Shown here: positions 29,049 to 38,959 of the stretch, one piece after another | How the letters are laid out: every line of letters starts with the position of its first letter | Numbering within the stretch: position 1 is the stretch's first letter | Source of the DNA: Acanthosepion esculentum | Lineage: Eukaryota > Mollusca > Cephalopoda > Sepiida > Sepiidae | Reading direction: 5' to 3' | NCBI GenBank assembly: GCA_964036315.1 | Contig: OZ038488.1 | Coordinates: 64,086,254 to 64,150,253 of the forward strand | DNA: 64,000 bases | The notes under the pieces: generated by a model | The model's input: only the letters and a program-made list of their open reading frames with translations | Database searches by the model: none | What the model was told of the DNA's origin: nothing | Made by a program: the position numbers and the translations under genes

Positions 29049-32000
29049 ATGGAAATAAAGATAGCCAGTTTGAATGTGAAGGGCTTGAGAAATCGGGGTA
29101 AGGCTGCCCGCCTGCTTCGGGATCTCCTGTCCTTCGGTGTAGATGTTGCCGCGATCGAAGAGACCCACTTTGTTTGCACTTCCGATGCGTGTGTGCTGGA
29201 GGATGACTTTGTCGTCTATTCAGCATATGGGGACCGGTTGGCCAGAGGAGTTTCTTTGTTAGTCAAACGTACTCTTGATGCGAAGGTGGACCTTGTGCAT
29301 ACCGATGCCGAGGGCAGGTTAATCGTGGCCGATATTGCCGTGAAAAGTGGTTCGTTTCGGGTCGTTGCGGTTTATGCGCCCAACGACCAGGGGGAGCGGT
29401 GTGACTTTTTTCGGCAGTTAGGGCCGTTCCTAGTCGATTCTTCGCGCCTAGTTCTAATGGGGGACTGGAATGCCATCCTGGACCCCAAGTTAGACAGGGG
29501 GCGGGGCGCTAGCGGGAGAAGGGGCGATCGCAGCCTGGTCGATCTGATCGGCGATTATGGTCTCGTCGATAGATACCGGGTCGATCATCCCAGTGGGAAA
29601 ATGTGGACGTGGGCGCATAATTGGCCGTCTGACAAGGTAGTTAGCTACCTTGACAGAATGTTAGTTCGTAGGGCCGACATAGACCTGTTAGATTGTCCCA
29701 CGTTCCACTGGGTAGGCTACACGGACCACAAACTCGTTTGTGCCCGTGTGGCGTTAGAACATAGGCCTAGAATGGCTGGTTACTGGAAGTTCAATCTGTC
29801 CTTACTGGACAGGCGGGACTTCCGGGAGCAGCTAATTAAATTAGTGCAGCGGGAGCTAGTGGGGGCGGTTATCGGGAATAGGTGGTGGGAAAAACTGAAA
29901 GATAGAATTAGGTCTTTCACCACCGATTTCAGCAAACGGCTCGCTCTAGATAAGGCTGAGAAGGTGAAGACACTTAAGGCTAATTTTTCCCGGGCGGAGG
30001 CTGGGGGGGATCCCCTAGAGATAGCTCTAGCTAGGGAGGCCCTGCAGCGGTCGAATAGCGATCGTTACATGGGTCAGGTAATTAGGCATAAGTTAAGTAA
30101 GATGTCTAACGAAGCTGTGAACCTGGGCGCAGATCTGCGTCGGGAAGAAATCCGTCGAGGTGGTGTTCGTTACGTTCGTCAAGTCGAAACCCCGGAGGGG
30201 CGTACTCTGCGGTCGACTGACGACATGTGCGAGGCGTTTCGGCGGCATTTCGAGAGCCGCTTTACCAAGGAGCCTGGTCTCCGTGAGGAGGAGTTTCGCA
30301 GCTATTTGGCTGACTTTCCTCGGCTTGCGCCGACTGAAGCGGCTAGCTGCGAGGGAGAGATCACGGAGGGCGAAGTCTATGAGGCACTGAAGAGGGTCGG
30401 CAGAGGCAAGTCGCCCGGTCTGGATGGTTTGCCCTATGAATTGTACTTGAGGCTGTCGCACATCTTTGTTCCGATTTTGACAGCAGTGTTCAACAACTGG
30501 TTTCGGTCGGGGTCCATCCCCAATCGCATTTCCAGGGGTGTGATCACTCTGTTGAAAAAGGGCAAGGGTGTTGGGGGGAAACTAGATGATTATAGGCCCA
30601 TAACTCTGCTAAACACAGAGTTAAAGATTATGGCCAAGATCCTGCAGGAGCGTTTGCAGTCAGTTGCCGAGTCTCTGTTGGGACCTGAGCAGACTTGTTC
30701 TGTGAGGGGTCGAACAATTCAGAGCAACCTGCATTTGATCCGCACGATCGTAGAGGGCGTAAAAGACGACGAAGAAGCCGCGCTGATCAATTTGGATCAG
30801 TCCAAGGCATTTGATAGGGTCGACCATCGCTACCTTGCTACTGTCCTGCAGGCCGCCGGATTCGCACCCGACTTCTGCCGCTGGATTAGCCTCCTGTATC
30901 GCTCCCCCAGTGCTGTGGTACAGGTGAACGGAAAGTTGTCGGGCGCTTTTGTTCTGTCGAGGTCGGTTCGTCAGGGTTGTCCGCTGTCGCCTCTCCTTTA
31001 CGCTTTGGCGTTGGAGCCTCTCCTGCGCCGGCTGAAGGACGAGGCGTGCAGTCCGGCCCTACGCGGGATCGCCGTTCCTGGAGGGTCTCGAGCCAGGGTT
31101 TCCGCGTACGCCGATGACGTATCTGCTTTCGTGTCGTCCCTTAACGACATTGAGGCGGTACAGAAGGCGCTTGATCGGTACGAGAAGGTGACAGGGGCCA
31201 AGATAAACCGCGACAAGTCTTCCGGCTTGCGGTTAGGTGCCTGGAAGGGGCGTGATCTTCCAGGCCGCTTCGGTTGGACGGACGGTCCTGTCCGCATTCT
31301 TGGAGTGTGGTTTGGACCCGACCTCCAGCTGAAGAAAAATTGGTCTGAAGTACTAGCAAAGGTCGTTTCTGCCGGTAAGACTTGGAATCGACGGAGGTTG
31401 TCCGTAAAGGGCAGGGCGGAGGTGTGTGTTACATACATTTTCCCCCTGATTCTTTATCGCTTGTCAGTACTTCCTCTCTGTAAGGCCCAGAAGAAGGCGC
31501 TCGAGCAAGCGCTATCCTCCATTTTATGGAGGGGACGCGCGAACAGGGTCGACAGACGAGTCTGCACTAAAAGTCCGCGTCATGGGGGGCTGGGAATGCC
31601 ACACTTGAAGAGTCACATCCGTGCCTCTCGGTTGGCTTTCCTACGCCGCGCATTGACTAGAGGAGATCCGATTCTGGAGGGGATTGTTAGGGACGCCTTC
31701 CCTAGCCTTACCATCAATCCCCCCATCTCGAAGGCTGAGCGCCATTGTAAGTCTCGAGATGAATCGCTTTTCCTCAGCGAGTGTCGGTCAGCCTTGAGGG
31801 CTATTCCGCGGTCCAGTGACCTTTCACGGCCTAGGAAGGTCTTCTATCGGGAATTAGTGGAGGGTCGCGCGAAGGATTCTCTACGTGATACGCTCGACTG
31901 TTCGGAGGAGCAGTATCGCTCCTACTGGTCTTGGGCGCCAGCGGCGGATTATCTCAGTAACCCTGAGTTTTCGCTTACCTGGCGATTGGCTCGGAATCGG

Positions 32001-32477
32001 CTGCCTCTCAACGACATGGCTTTCATATGGGGCTTGGCGGATTTGCCAGACTGTGAACGGTGTGGCCTTGGATTAGAGGAAACGGCTTCGCACGCCTTCT
32101 ACCATTGCCCCCGGGTCCGCCCCTTATGGGACCATGTCGGCGAGCTGACGGCTCGTCTCGCTCCCGAAGAACTCGTGTCCATTGATCGCGCATACGCGTG
32201 TGACAATGTGTCGCCCCCGTATTCTGGGGTGAAACGAATGGTGTTTCTAACGCTGCTAGCCACGGCTCGAATGGTGATATGGACGACGCGAATGGAGGAA
32301 GTCTTGCGAGGCAATAGTCTTTCGCATCAGGATCTAATCCGATTCTTTGAGCATCAGCTCAAGATGAAGATTAGAACTGATAGAAAACGATTGCATTCGA
32401 CAGTCTTCAGCGAAAGGTGGGTAAAAGAGGCGAGCTTGGTTCGTTTGAACGGGGTTAGCCTTGATTTTCTTTTCTAG
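29049..32477 (+). CDS. LINE ORF2: APE endonuclease-reverse transcriptase, unit 1 (1,142 aa)
   Basis: Nicks target DNA and copies the element RNA from the nick (target-primed reverse transcription, family knowledge). APE endonuclease about 1-235, with the expected residues in place: Asn9 (ASLN), Glu38 (IEETH), Tyr109 (VYAPN), Asp139/Asn141 (GDWN), Asp202-Arg203 (YLDR) and Asp226-His227 (TDH). Reverse transcriptase about 430-760: SPGLDG (455-460), YRPITLLN (515-522), Asp583 in LDQSKAFDRVD, RQGCPLSPLL (641-650) and YADD (687-690). A C-terminal CCHC finger uses Cys1002, Cys1005, His1015 and Cys1020 (zf-RVT-like). There is no RNase H domain. The 5' ATG is in a purine-rich AAAATGG context. Complete and apparently functional. 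Confidence 0.95.
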   Translation: MEIKIASLNVKGLRNRGKAARLLRDLLSFGVDVAAIEETHFVCTSDACVLEDDFVVYSAYGDRLARGVSLLVKRTLDAKVDLVHTDAEGRLIVADIAVKSGSFRVVAVYAPNDQGERCDFFRQLGPFLVDSSRLVLMGDWNAILDPKLDRGRGASGRRGDRSLVDLIGDYGLVDRYRVDHPSGKMWTWAHNWPSDKVVSYLDRMLVRRADIDLLDCPTFHWVGYTDHKLVCARVALEHRPRMAGYWKFNLSLLDRRDFREQLIKLVQRELVGAVIGNRWWEKLKDRIRSFTTDFSKRLALDKAEKVKTLKANFSRAEAGGDPLEIALAREALQRSNSDRYMGQVIRHKLSKMSNEAVNLGADLRREEIRRGGVRYVRQVETPEGRTLRSTDDMCEAFRRHFESRFTKEPGLREEEFRSYLADFPRLAPTEAASCEGEITEGEVYEALKRVGRGKSPGLDGLPYELYLRLSHIFVPILTAVFNNWFRSGSIPNRISRGVITLLKKGKGVGGKLDDYRPITLLNTELKIMAKILQERLQSVAESLLGPEQTCSVRGRTIQSNLHLIRTIVEGVKDDEEAALINLDQSKAFDRVDHRYLATVLQAAGFAPDFCRWISLLYRSPSAVVQVNGKLSGAFVLSRSVRQGCPLSPLLYALALEPLLRRLKDEACSPALRGIAVPGGSRARVSAYADDVSAFVSSLNDIEAVQKALDRYEKVTGAKINRDKSSGLRLGAWKGRDLPGRFGWTDGPVRILGVWFGPDLQLKKNWSEVLAKVVSAGKTWNRRRLSVKGRAEVCVTYIFPLILYRLSVLPLCKAQKKALEQALSSILWRGRANRVDRRVCTKSPRHGGLGMPHLKSHIRASRLAFLRRALTRGDPILEGIVRDAFPSLTINPPISKAERHCKSRDESLFLSECRSALRAIPRSSDLSRPRKVFYRELVEGRAKDSLRDTLDCSEEQYRSYWSWAPAADYLSNPEFSLTWRLARNRLPLNDMAFIWGLADLPDCERCGLGLEETASHAFYHCPRVRPLWDHVGELTARLAPEELVSIDRAYACDNVSPPYSGVKRMVFLTLLATARMVIWTTRMEEVLRGNSLSHQDLIRFFEHQLKMKIRTDRKRLHSTVFSERWVKEASLVRLNGVSLDFLF

Positions 32478-33128
32478 GTCAACCAAAGTCACATCGGGGT
32501 GGTTTCCTGTGGAACCCTCCCCTCGGTTAGGTTAGACAAGCTTAAGTGTACCTAGTTAATATGAGTAAGTGTTGTTCCCGGCCTGTTTCCCGGCCATCAT
32601 TTTAGTTATGATCCAAGTCGAGATTCCCAACCTCCCCAGTTTGTTTTGGCCTCCTTTTCATCTCAACTGGATCAGCCTTTTACTTCCCCATGTCCCACTT
32701 ATTTTATCTCTTTCCCACTCCCTTAGCGAGAGTGCTTCTTGATTTTGTCCTCTGGGCAGAATACAGCGGCCTCTCTATTTTGAGGGTTGGACGGGCCCTA
32801 CTAACATAAATTATGTTTAGTTTAAGAATTTGTTGAATTTTTAGTTTGTTATGGGGTTCATCTCCCTCCCCTTTCATCTGTTCATGATTATATTTTTATG
32901 TATTTTTATTATCATTAAATTTTTATGTTATGGGGCGCGTTTTATTTTAGGCCCCCCCTGGTGAGGATGTGGTATTATGGTGTACGGAGGATTGAAAGAT
33001 GATGGACGAATTCTTGTGGTGATTGCGTCAATTGTAATGTATGAATGGGTCACGAATCTGATTAGCTAGGTATAGGATAGTTAGTTAAGACCAGCCTTAC
33101 CCCTCCCCTTTTTAGGCCTTGTGCCACA

Positions 33129-33154
33129 ATTTGTATTTTATACAAATAAATCCT
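33129..33154 (+). terminator. 3'-terminal hairpin and poly(A) signal of unit 1
   Basis: ATTTGTAT, loop TTT, ATACAAAT form an 8-bp stem (33129-33147), followed by AAATCCT to the unit end. AATAAA overlaps the 3' side of the stem. Element 1 has an 8-bp stem with the same loop at the same distance from its end, with paired changes. It is likely the RT recognition structure. A poly(A) site this close to the end means cleavage would fall in the next unit or in flanking DNA. Same position in units 2-5 (39611, 46093, 52575 and 59057). Unit 4 has one A to G change that still pairs with T. Confidence 0.7.
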
Positions 33155-33580
33155 AAGAGGAATCACGAGATTTTCTGTTCGTCTTACGTGTTTTTTGGAC
33201 CAGCTATAAGCTAAGTTGGAAAGTTACATTTTTTTAAATTTGCACGCATTTTGTGAACCCTTTCTTTCCGTTTTTTTTTTTAATTTGTACGCATTTTTGA
33301 ACCCTTTCTTTCTTTTTTTTGAACACTTTCTTTTTTCAGTTTGATATTTGTTTAGTTTTTTATTTCTTTTATTTTGCTGTTACCCTCCCCGACTTTTATT
33401 TGATTCTGTTCTTTTTCGTTTACTGTTCATTGTTGGTTTTATTTATTTTTCCCGGATTTCGGTCCGACCTTTTTTATTTGGTTTTATTTATTTGTTAAAA
33501 ATTTCTGCTTAAAAAAAAAAAAAAAAGAAAAGTGTGAGAAAAGAAAGTATAGTCAGCCGCGGTGAACTTTGTTCACCAAA

Positions 33581-35488
33581 ATGGCTGAGAAAAACATTGA
33601 CACTCCAGCTACACCGTTAACAATACCGGTGTCAGCTGAAAAAACGGCCTGGAGCCAAAATAGCCCGCTAAAAAAGGATGGCGTATTTTACGCTAACGAA
33701 AGAATTCGTCTCCAAGAAACCTTCAGTGGCAATGAATTCTTAACAATCACCGAGGCATTCGAGGAGGTGAAACCTCGTACCATTTCTTTGCTCACCTCGG
33801 ATGTCAGGACTCATAAGCTGGTTGGAGTGAGCAGGGAGGGTATGGAGGAGGCCCTGAAGGCGTTAGGCATTTGTCCGAAAATTTTAGCACGAAGAACAAA
33901 TGCTCTATGGGACCTCCTCCTACACACAGAAGAACAAGCCAAGAAATTAGCCGGCAGTGTCTTGAATACAAAGTCTTTAAGACTTCAAACCGAGTATATG
34001 GGCACCCGTCGAACAAAGGTGATGGTTCATGGGGTGCCCATAGACATTTCCGGTGACAGACTCGGGGCCTTCTTCGCCGAATTCGGAGAAGTTAACGAAG
34101 TGAAGGCCATCAGCAGTAAGGCAGGAATCGAGACGGGAGATTTCGAAATCCACATCACATTGGACAGAGAAGGATTCCAGAACATCCCAAACGTATTAAT
34201 CTGCCGCAACAGAAGGATGTTGGTAGTGGTGGAGGGCAGAAAGCCGTTCTGTTGGTCATGCGGAGAGGCAGGACACATGGCAAAGGCGTGCCCTAAGAAA
34301 GAGAAGACACCAGCCCCACCACCTCCAGCACCTGCAGCAAAAACCAGTACCCCAGAGAAGGAAACCCCGAATCCGGAAGGCGAGTGGAAGGAAGTCACTA
34401 AAAGGCGGAAGCCCCAAAGTGCGCCGGCTCCACCCCAGAAGGAGATTCCCCCCAAAAGGCAGACGGAAGGGGAATTTAAAAAGCAACCCAAAGAAGGCCA
34501 AAACAAGCGGCCCGAGGATCAACCTAAACTGCAACAGAAGCAAATAGAACAGCAGCCTCAACAGCAGAAGCAACCTGAACAACCTCAACAGCAACGACAG
34601 AAGAAGCAACAGCAACCTCAACAGCAGCGGTCACAGCAGAAAACCAAGAAGCAGCAAGAGCATCCACAGATGGAACAGCAGCAGGAAGCACCAATGGAGG
34701 TAGAAAGTATGCCTCCACCACGAGCTTCGTCTTTAAAAAGAAGTAGGGAGGAAGACTCTGAAGAGCAAGAAAAAGGTACCTCTGGACGTAGCAGGGCAGA
34801 GTGTAGCATGGACAGAACCAGGCGGCACTCCTTCCCTGCATCGCCCATAAGACAATCTGTTTCCCCTAGAGATAGGAGTCTCCCTTCCTCCCATACACGT
34901 ACTCCATCCCCCTCTCCCTCTACTTCTTCCCCCAGTTCTCTAAATACACCACCCCATACATCCACTTCTTCCCCTCCCCATCCTTCAAGGGAGAAGAAAA
35001 AGAAGAAAAAGAAACTTTTCGAAGGGCCCGAATCAATTTGTCATGTAGACAAAGAAGTCTACAAGAACGGGCTCACCAAGCAAAGAAAAGCACTGTCGGG
35101 GCTCCTTTTCCAAATGAACGAGGTTGACGGGAAGTCAACAGAAGACCCTCGTAACTTTCCTAAGGCGCCAGGAGTGATAACCTGCGTAAGGGACACGGGG
35201 GCTTACTTGCGTGTGTGGAGTCATTTGTTTGAAGCTAAAGAGGCCTTCCCGAACATCAGAATGTTCGATATGGAGGACCCCAGTATAAGAAGATTGCGAC
35301 AATTTTGTGCAGGGAGGGTCCCCGTTTTGATCCATCCCTCATTATATAGAGCGATCAAACTAATATACCCCATGGACGTTGGCGGTATTGCCCTGGATGG
35401 ACGCATTACGTCAGAGTTGGGAGTAGGGAGCCTGGGGCAATCCGTCGGGGTCCTGTCCAGCTCAGATTTCCGGCCCGTATGTGTCTAA
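33581..35488 (+). CDS. LINE ORF1, unit 2 (635 aa)
   Basis: Protein identical to unit 1. It starts at ATG 33581, preceded by the GGTGAAC/GTTCACC hairpin. Lys304, Pro332 and Arg276 are as in unit 1, which are the diagnostic residues of the unit 1-3 group. Confidence 0.92.
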   Translation: MAEKNIDTPATPLTIPVSAEKTAWSQNSPLKKDGVFYANERIRLQETFSGNEFLTITEAFEEVKPRTISLLTSDVRTHKLVGVSREGMEEALKALGICPKILARRTNALWDLLLHTEEQAKKLAGSVLNTKSLRLQTEYMGTRRTKVMVHGVPIDISGDRLGAFFAEFGEVNEVKAISSKAGIETGDFEIHITLDREGFQNIPNVLICRNRRMLVVVEGRKPFCWSCGEAGHMAKACPKKEKTPAPPPPAPAAKTSTPEKETPNPEGEWKEVTKRRKPQSAPAPPQKEIPPKRQTEGEFKKQPKEGQNKRPEDQPKLQQKQIEQQPQQQKQPEQPQQQRQKKQQQPQQQRSQQKTKKQQEHPQMEQQQEAPMEVESMPPPRASSLKRSREEDSEEQEKGTSGRSRAECSMDRTRRHSFPASPIRQSVSPRDRSLPSSHTRTPSPSPSTSSPSSLNTPPHTSTSSPPHPSREKKKKKKKLFEGPESICHVDKEVYKNGLTKQRKALSGLLFQMNEVDGKSTEDPRNFPKAPGVITCVRDTGAYLRVWSHLFEAKEAFPNIRMFDMEDPSIRRLRQFCAGRVPVLIHPSLYRAIKLIYPMDVGGIALDGRITSELGVGSLGQSVGVLSSSDFRPVCV

Positions 35489-35530
35489 GGTTTTTGCACT
35501 AATTCTTTTTTATATTTGCAGGCCTAGAAA

Positions 35531-38500
35531 ATGGAAATAAAGATAGCCAGTTTGAATGTGAAGGGCTTGAGAAATCGGGGTAAGGCTGCCCGCCTGCTTC
35601 GGGATCTCCTGTCCTTCGGTGTAGATGTTGCCGCGATCGAAGAGACCCACTTTGTTTGCACTTCCGATGCGTGTGTGCTGGAGGATGACTTTGTCGTCTA
35701 TTCAGCATATGGGGACCGGTTGGCCAGAGGAGTTTCTTTGTTAGTCAAACGTACTCTTGATGCGAAGGTGGACCTTGTGCATACCGATGCCGAGGGCAGG
35801 TTAATCGTGGCCGATATTGCCGTGAAAAGTGGTTCGTTTCGGGTCGTTGCGGTTTATGCGCCCAACGACCAGGGGGAGCGGTGTGACTTTTTTCGGCAGT
35901 TAGGGCCGTTCCTAGTCGATTCTTCGCGCCTAGTTCTAATGGGGGACTGGAATGCCATCCTGGACCCCAAGTTAGACAGGGGGCGGGGCGCTAGCGGGAG
36001 AAGGGGCGATCGCAGCCTGGTCGATCTGATCGGCGATTATGGTCTCGTCGATAGATACCGGGTCGATCATCCCAGTGGGAAAATGTGGACGTGGGCGCAT
36101 AATTGGCCGTCTGACAAGGTAGTTAGCTACCTTGACAGAATGTTAGTTCGTAGGGCCGACATAGACCTGTTAGATTGTCCCACGTTCCACTGGGTAGGCT
36201 ACACGGACCACAAACTCGTTTGTGCCCGTGTGGCGTTAGAACATAGGCCTAGAATGGCTGGTTACTGGAAGTTCAATCTGTCCTTACTGGACAGGCGGGA
36301 CTTCCGGGAGCAGCTAATTAAATTAGTGCAGCGGGAGCTAGTGGGGGCGGTTATCGGGAATAGGTGGTGGGAAAAACTGAAAGATAGAATTAGGTCTTTC
36401 ACCACCGATTTCAGCAAACGGCTCGCTCTAGATAAGGCTGAGAAGGTGAAGACACTTAAGGCTAATTTTTCCCGGGCGGAGGCTGGGGGGGATCCCCTAG
36501 AGATAGCTCTAGCTAGGGAGGCCCTGCAGCGGTCGAATAGCGATCGTTACATGGGTCAGGTAATTAGGCATAAGTTAAGTAAGATGTCTAACGAAGCTGT
36601 GAACCTGGGCGCAGATCTGCGTCGGGAAGAAATCCGTCGAGGTGGTGTTCGTTACGTTCGTCAAGTCGAAACCCCGGAGGGGCGTACTCTGCGGTCGACT
36701 GACGACATGTGCGAGGCGTTTCGGCGGCATTTCGAGAGCCGCTTTACCAAGGAGCCTGGTCTCCGTGAGGAGGAGTTTCGCAGCTATTTGGCTGACTTTC
36801 CTCGGCTTGCGCCGACTGAAGCGGCTAGCTGCGAGGGAGAGATCACGGAGGGCGAAGTCTATGAGGCACTGAAGAGGGTCGGCAGAGGCAAGTCGCCCGG
36901 TCTGGATGGTTTGCCCTATGAATTGTACTTGAGGCTGTCGCACATCTTTGTTCCGATTTTGACAGCAGTGTTCAACAACTGGTTTCGGTCGGGGTCCATC
37001 CCCAATCGCATTTCCAGGGGTGTGATCACTCTGTTGAAAAAGGGCAAGGGTGTTGGGGGGAAACTAGATGATTATAGGCCCATAACTCTGCTAAACACAG
37101 AGTTAAAGATTATGGCCAAGATCCTGCAGGAGCGTTTGCAGTCAGTTGCCGAGTCTCTGTTGGGACCTGAGCAGACTTGTTCTGTGAGGGGTCGAACAAT
37201 TCAGAGCAACCTGCATTTGATCCGCACGATCGTAGAGGGCGTAAAAGACGACGAAGAAGCCGCGCTGATCAATTTGGATCAGTCCAAGGCATTTGATAGG
37301 GTCGACCATCGCTACCTTGCTACTGTCCTGCAGGCCGCCGGATTCGCACCCGACTTCTGCCGCTGGATTAGCCTCCTGTATCGCTCCCCCAGTGCTGTGG
37401 TACAGGTGAACGGAAAGTTGTCGGGCGCTTTTGTTCTGTCGAGGTCGGTTCGTCAGGGTTGTCCGCTGTCGCCTCTCCTTTACGCTTTGGCGTTGGAGCC
37501 TCTCCTGCGCCGGCTGAAGGACGAGGCGTGCAGTCCGGCCCTACGCGGGATCGCCGTTCCTGGAGGGTCTCGAGCCAGGGTTTCCGCGTACGCCGATGAC
37601 GTATCTGCTTTCGTGTCGTCCCTTAACGACATTGAGGCGGTACAGAAGGCGCTTGATCGGTACGAGAAGGTGACAGGGGCCAAGATAAACCGCGACAAGT
37701 CTTCCGGCTTGCGGTTAGGTGCCTGGAAGGGGCGTGATCTTCCAGGCCGCTTCGGTTGGACGGACGGTCCTGTCCGCATTCTTGGAGTGTGGTTTGGACC
37801 CGACCTCCAGCTGAAGAAAAATTGGTCTGAAGTACTAGCAAAGGTCGTTTCTGCCGGTAAGACTTGGAATCGACGGAGGTTGTCCGTAAAGGGCAGGGCG
37901 GAGGTGTGTGTTACATACATTTTCCCCCTGATTCTTTATCGCTTGTCAGTACTTCCTCTCTGTAAGGCCCAGAAGAAGGCGCTCGAGCAAGCGCTATCCT
38001 CCATTTTATGGAGGGGACGCGCGAACAGGGTCGACAGACGAGTCTGCACTAAAAGTCCGCGTCATGGGGGGCTGGGAATGCCACACTTGAAGAGTCACAT
38101 CCGTGCCTCTCGGTTGGCTTTCCTACGCCGCGCATTGACTAGAGGAGATCCGATTCTGGAGGGGATTGTTAGGGACGCCTTCCCTAGCCTTACCATCAAT
38201 CCCCCCATCTCGAAGGCTGAGCGCCATTGTAAGTCTCGAGATGAATCGCTTTTCCTCAGCGAGTGTCGGTCAGCCTTGAGGGCTATTCCGCGGTCCAGTG
38301 ACCTTTCACGGCCTAGGAAGGTCTTCTATCGGGAATTAGTGGAGGGTCGCGCGAAGGATTCTCTACGTGATACGCTCGACTGTTCGGAGGAGCAGTATCG
38401 CTCCTACTGGTCTTGGGCGCCAGCGGCGGATTATCTCAGTAACCCTGAGTTTTCGCTTACCTGGCGATTGGCTCGGAATCGGCTGCCTCTCAACGACATG

Positions 38501-38959
38501 GCTTTCATATGGGGCTTGGCGGATTTGCCAGACTGTGAACGGTGTGGCCTTGGATTAGAGGAAACGGCTTCGCACGCCTTCTACCATTGCCCCCGGGTCC
38601 GCCCCTTATGGGACCATGTCGGCGAGCTGACGGCTCGTCTCGCTCCCGAAGAACTCGTGTCCATTGATCGCGCATACGCGTGTGACAATGTGTCGCCCCC
38701 GTATTCTGGGGTGAAACGAATGGTGTTTCTAACGCTGCTAGCCACGGCTCGAATGGTGATATGGACGACGCGAATGGAGGAAGTCTTGCGAGGCAATAGT
38801 CTTTCGCATCAGGATCTAATCCGATTCTTTGAGCATCAGCTCAAGATGAAGATTAGAACTGATAGAAAACGATTGCATTCGACAGTCTTCAGCGAAAGGT
38901 GGGTAAAAGAGGCGAGCTTGGTTCGTTTGAACGGGGTTAGCCTTGATTTTCTTTTCTAG
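35531..38959 (+). CDS. LINE ORF2, unit 2 (1,142 aa)
   Basis: Protein identical to unit 1, with all catalytic residues intact. It carries GAAGTACTAGC at the site where units 3 and 4 read GAGGTACTAGC. Confidence 0.94.
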   Translation: MEIKIASLNVKGLRNRGKAARLLRDLLSFGVDVAAIEETHFVCTSDACVLEDDFVVYSAYGDRLARGVSLLVKRTLDAKVDLVHTDAEGRLIVADIAVKSGSFRVVAVYAPNDQGERCDFFRQLGPFLVDSSRLVLMGDWNAILDPKLDRGRGASGRRGDRSLVDLIGDYGLVDRYRVDHPSGKMWTWAHNWPSDKVVSYLDRMLVRRADIDLLDCPTFHWVGYTDHKLVCARVALEHRPRMAGYWKFNLSLLDRRDFREQLIKLVQRELVGAVIGNRWWEKLKDRIRSFTTDFSKRLALDKAEKVKTLKANFSRAEAGGDPLEIALAREALQRSNSDRYMGQVIRHKLSKMSNEAVNLGADLRREEIRRGGVRYVRQVETPEGRTLRSTDDMCEAFRRHFESRFTKEPGLREEEFRSYLADFPRLAPTEAASCEGEITEGEVYEALKRVGRGKSPGLDGLPYELYLRLSHIFVPILTAVFNNWFRSGSIPNRISRGVITLLKKGKGVGGKLDDYRPITLLNTELKIMAKILQERLQSVAESLLGPEQTCSVRGRTIQSNLHLIRTIVEGVKDDEEAALINLDQSKAFDRVDHRYLATVLQAAGFAPDFCRWISLLYRSPSAVVQVNGKLSGAFVLSRSVRQGCPLSPLLYALALEPLLRRLKDEACSPALRGIAVPGGSRARVSAYADDVSAFVSSLNDIEAVQKALDRYEKVTGAKINRDKSSGLRLGAWKGRDLPGRFGWTDGPVRILGVWFGPDLQLKKNWSEVLAKVVSAGKTWNRRRLSVKGRAEVCVTYIFPLILYRLSVLPLCKAQKKALEQALSSILWRGRANRVDRRVCTKSPRHGGLGMPHLKSHIRASRLAFLRRALTRGDPILEGIVRDAFPSLTINPPISKAERHCKSRDESLFLSECRSALRAIPRSSDLSRPRKVFYRELVEGRAKDSLRDTLDCSEEQYRSYWSWAPAADYLSNPEFSLTWRLARNRLPLNDMAFIWGLADLPDCERCGLGLEETASHAFYHCPRVRPLWDHVGELTARLAPEELVSIDRAYACDNVSPPYSGVKRMVFLTLLATARMVIWTTRMEEVLRGNSLSHQDLIRFFEHQLKMKIRTDRKRLHSTVFSERWVKEASLVRLNGVSLDFLF

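Larger units (their letters stand above)
26674..33154 (+). mobile_element. Tx1-like LINE array, unit 1 (6,481 bp)
   Basis: The left edge is set by where homology with the other units starts: unit 1 and the internal junctions agree from AAGAGGAATCACGAG onward and differ just before it (GAGGG here, AAATCCT at junctions). Layout: 5' UTR 26674-27098, ORF1, 42-nt spacer, ORF2, and a 677-bp 3' UTR. There is no poly(A) or microsatellite tail; the unit ends AATAAATCCT and the next begins at once. It has 15 A in the run at 27030-27044, where the others have 16. Full length, with both ORFs intact. Tx1 affiliation rests on the ORF1 and ORF2 domain pattern. Confidence 0.9.

Noticed and set aside
30093..31438. 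Minus-strand frames of 72-146 codons across ORF2
   Set aside because: Shadows of the RT coding strand; no motifs and no conservation signal of their own.
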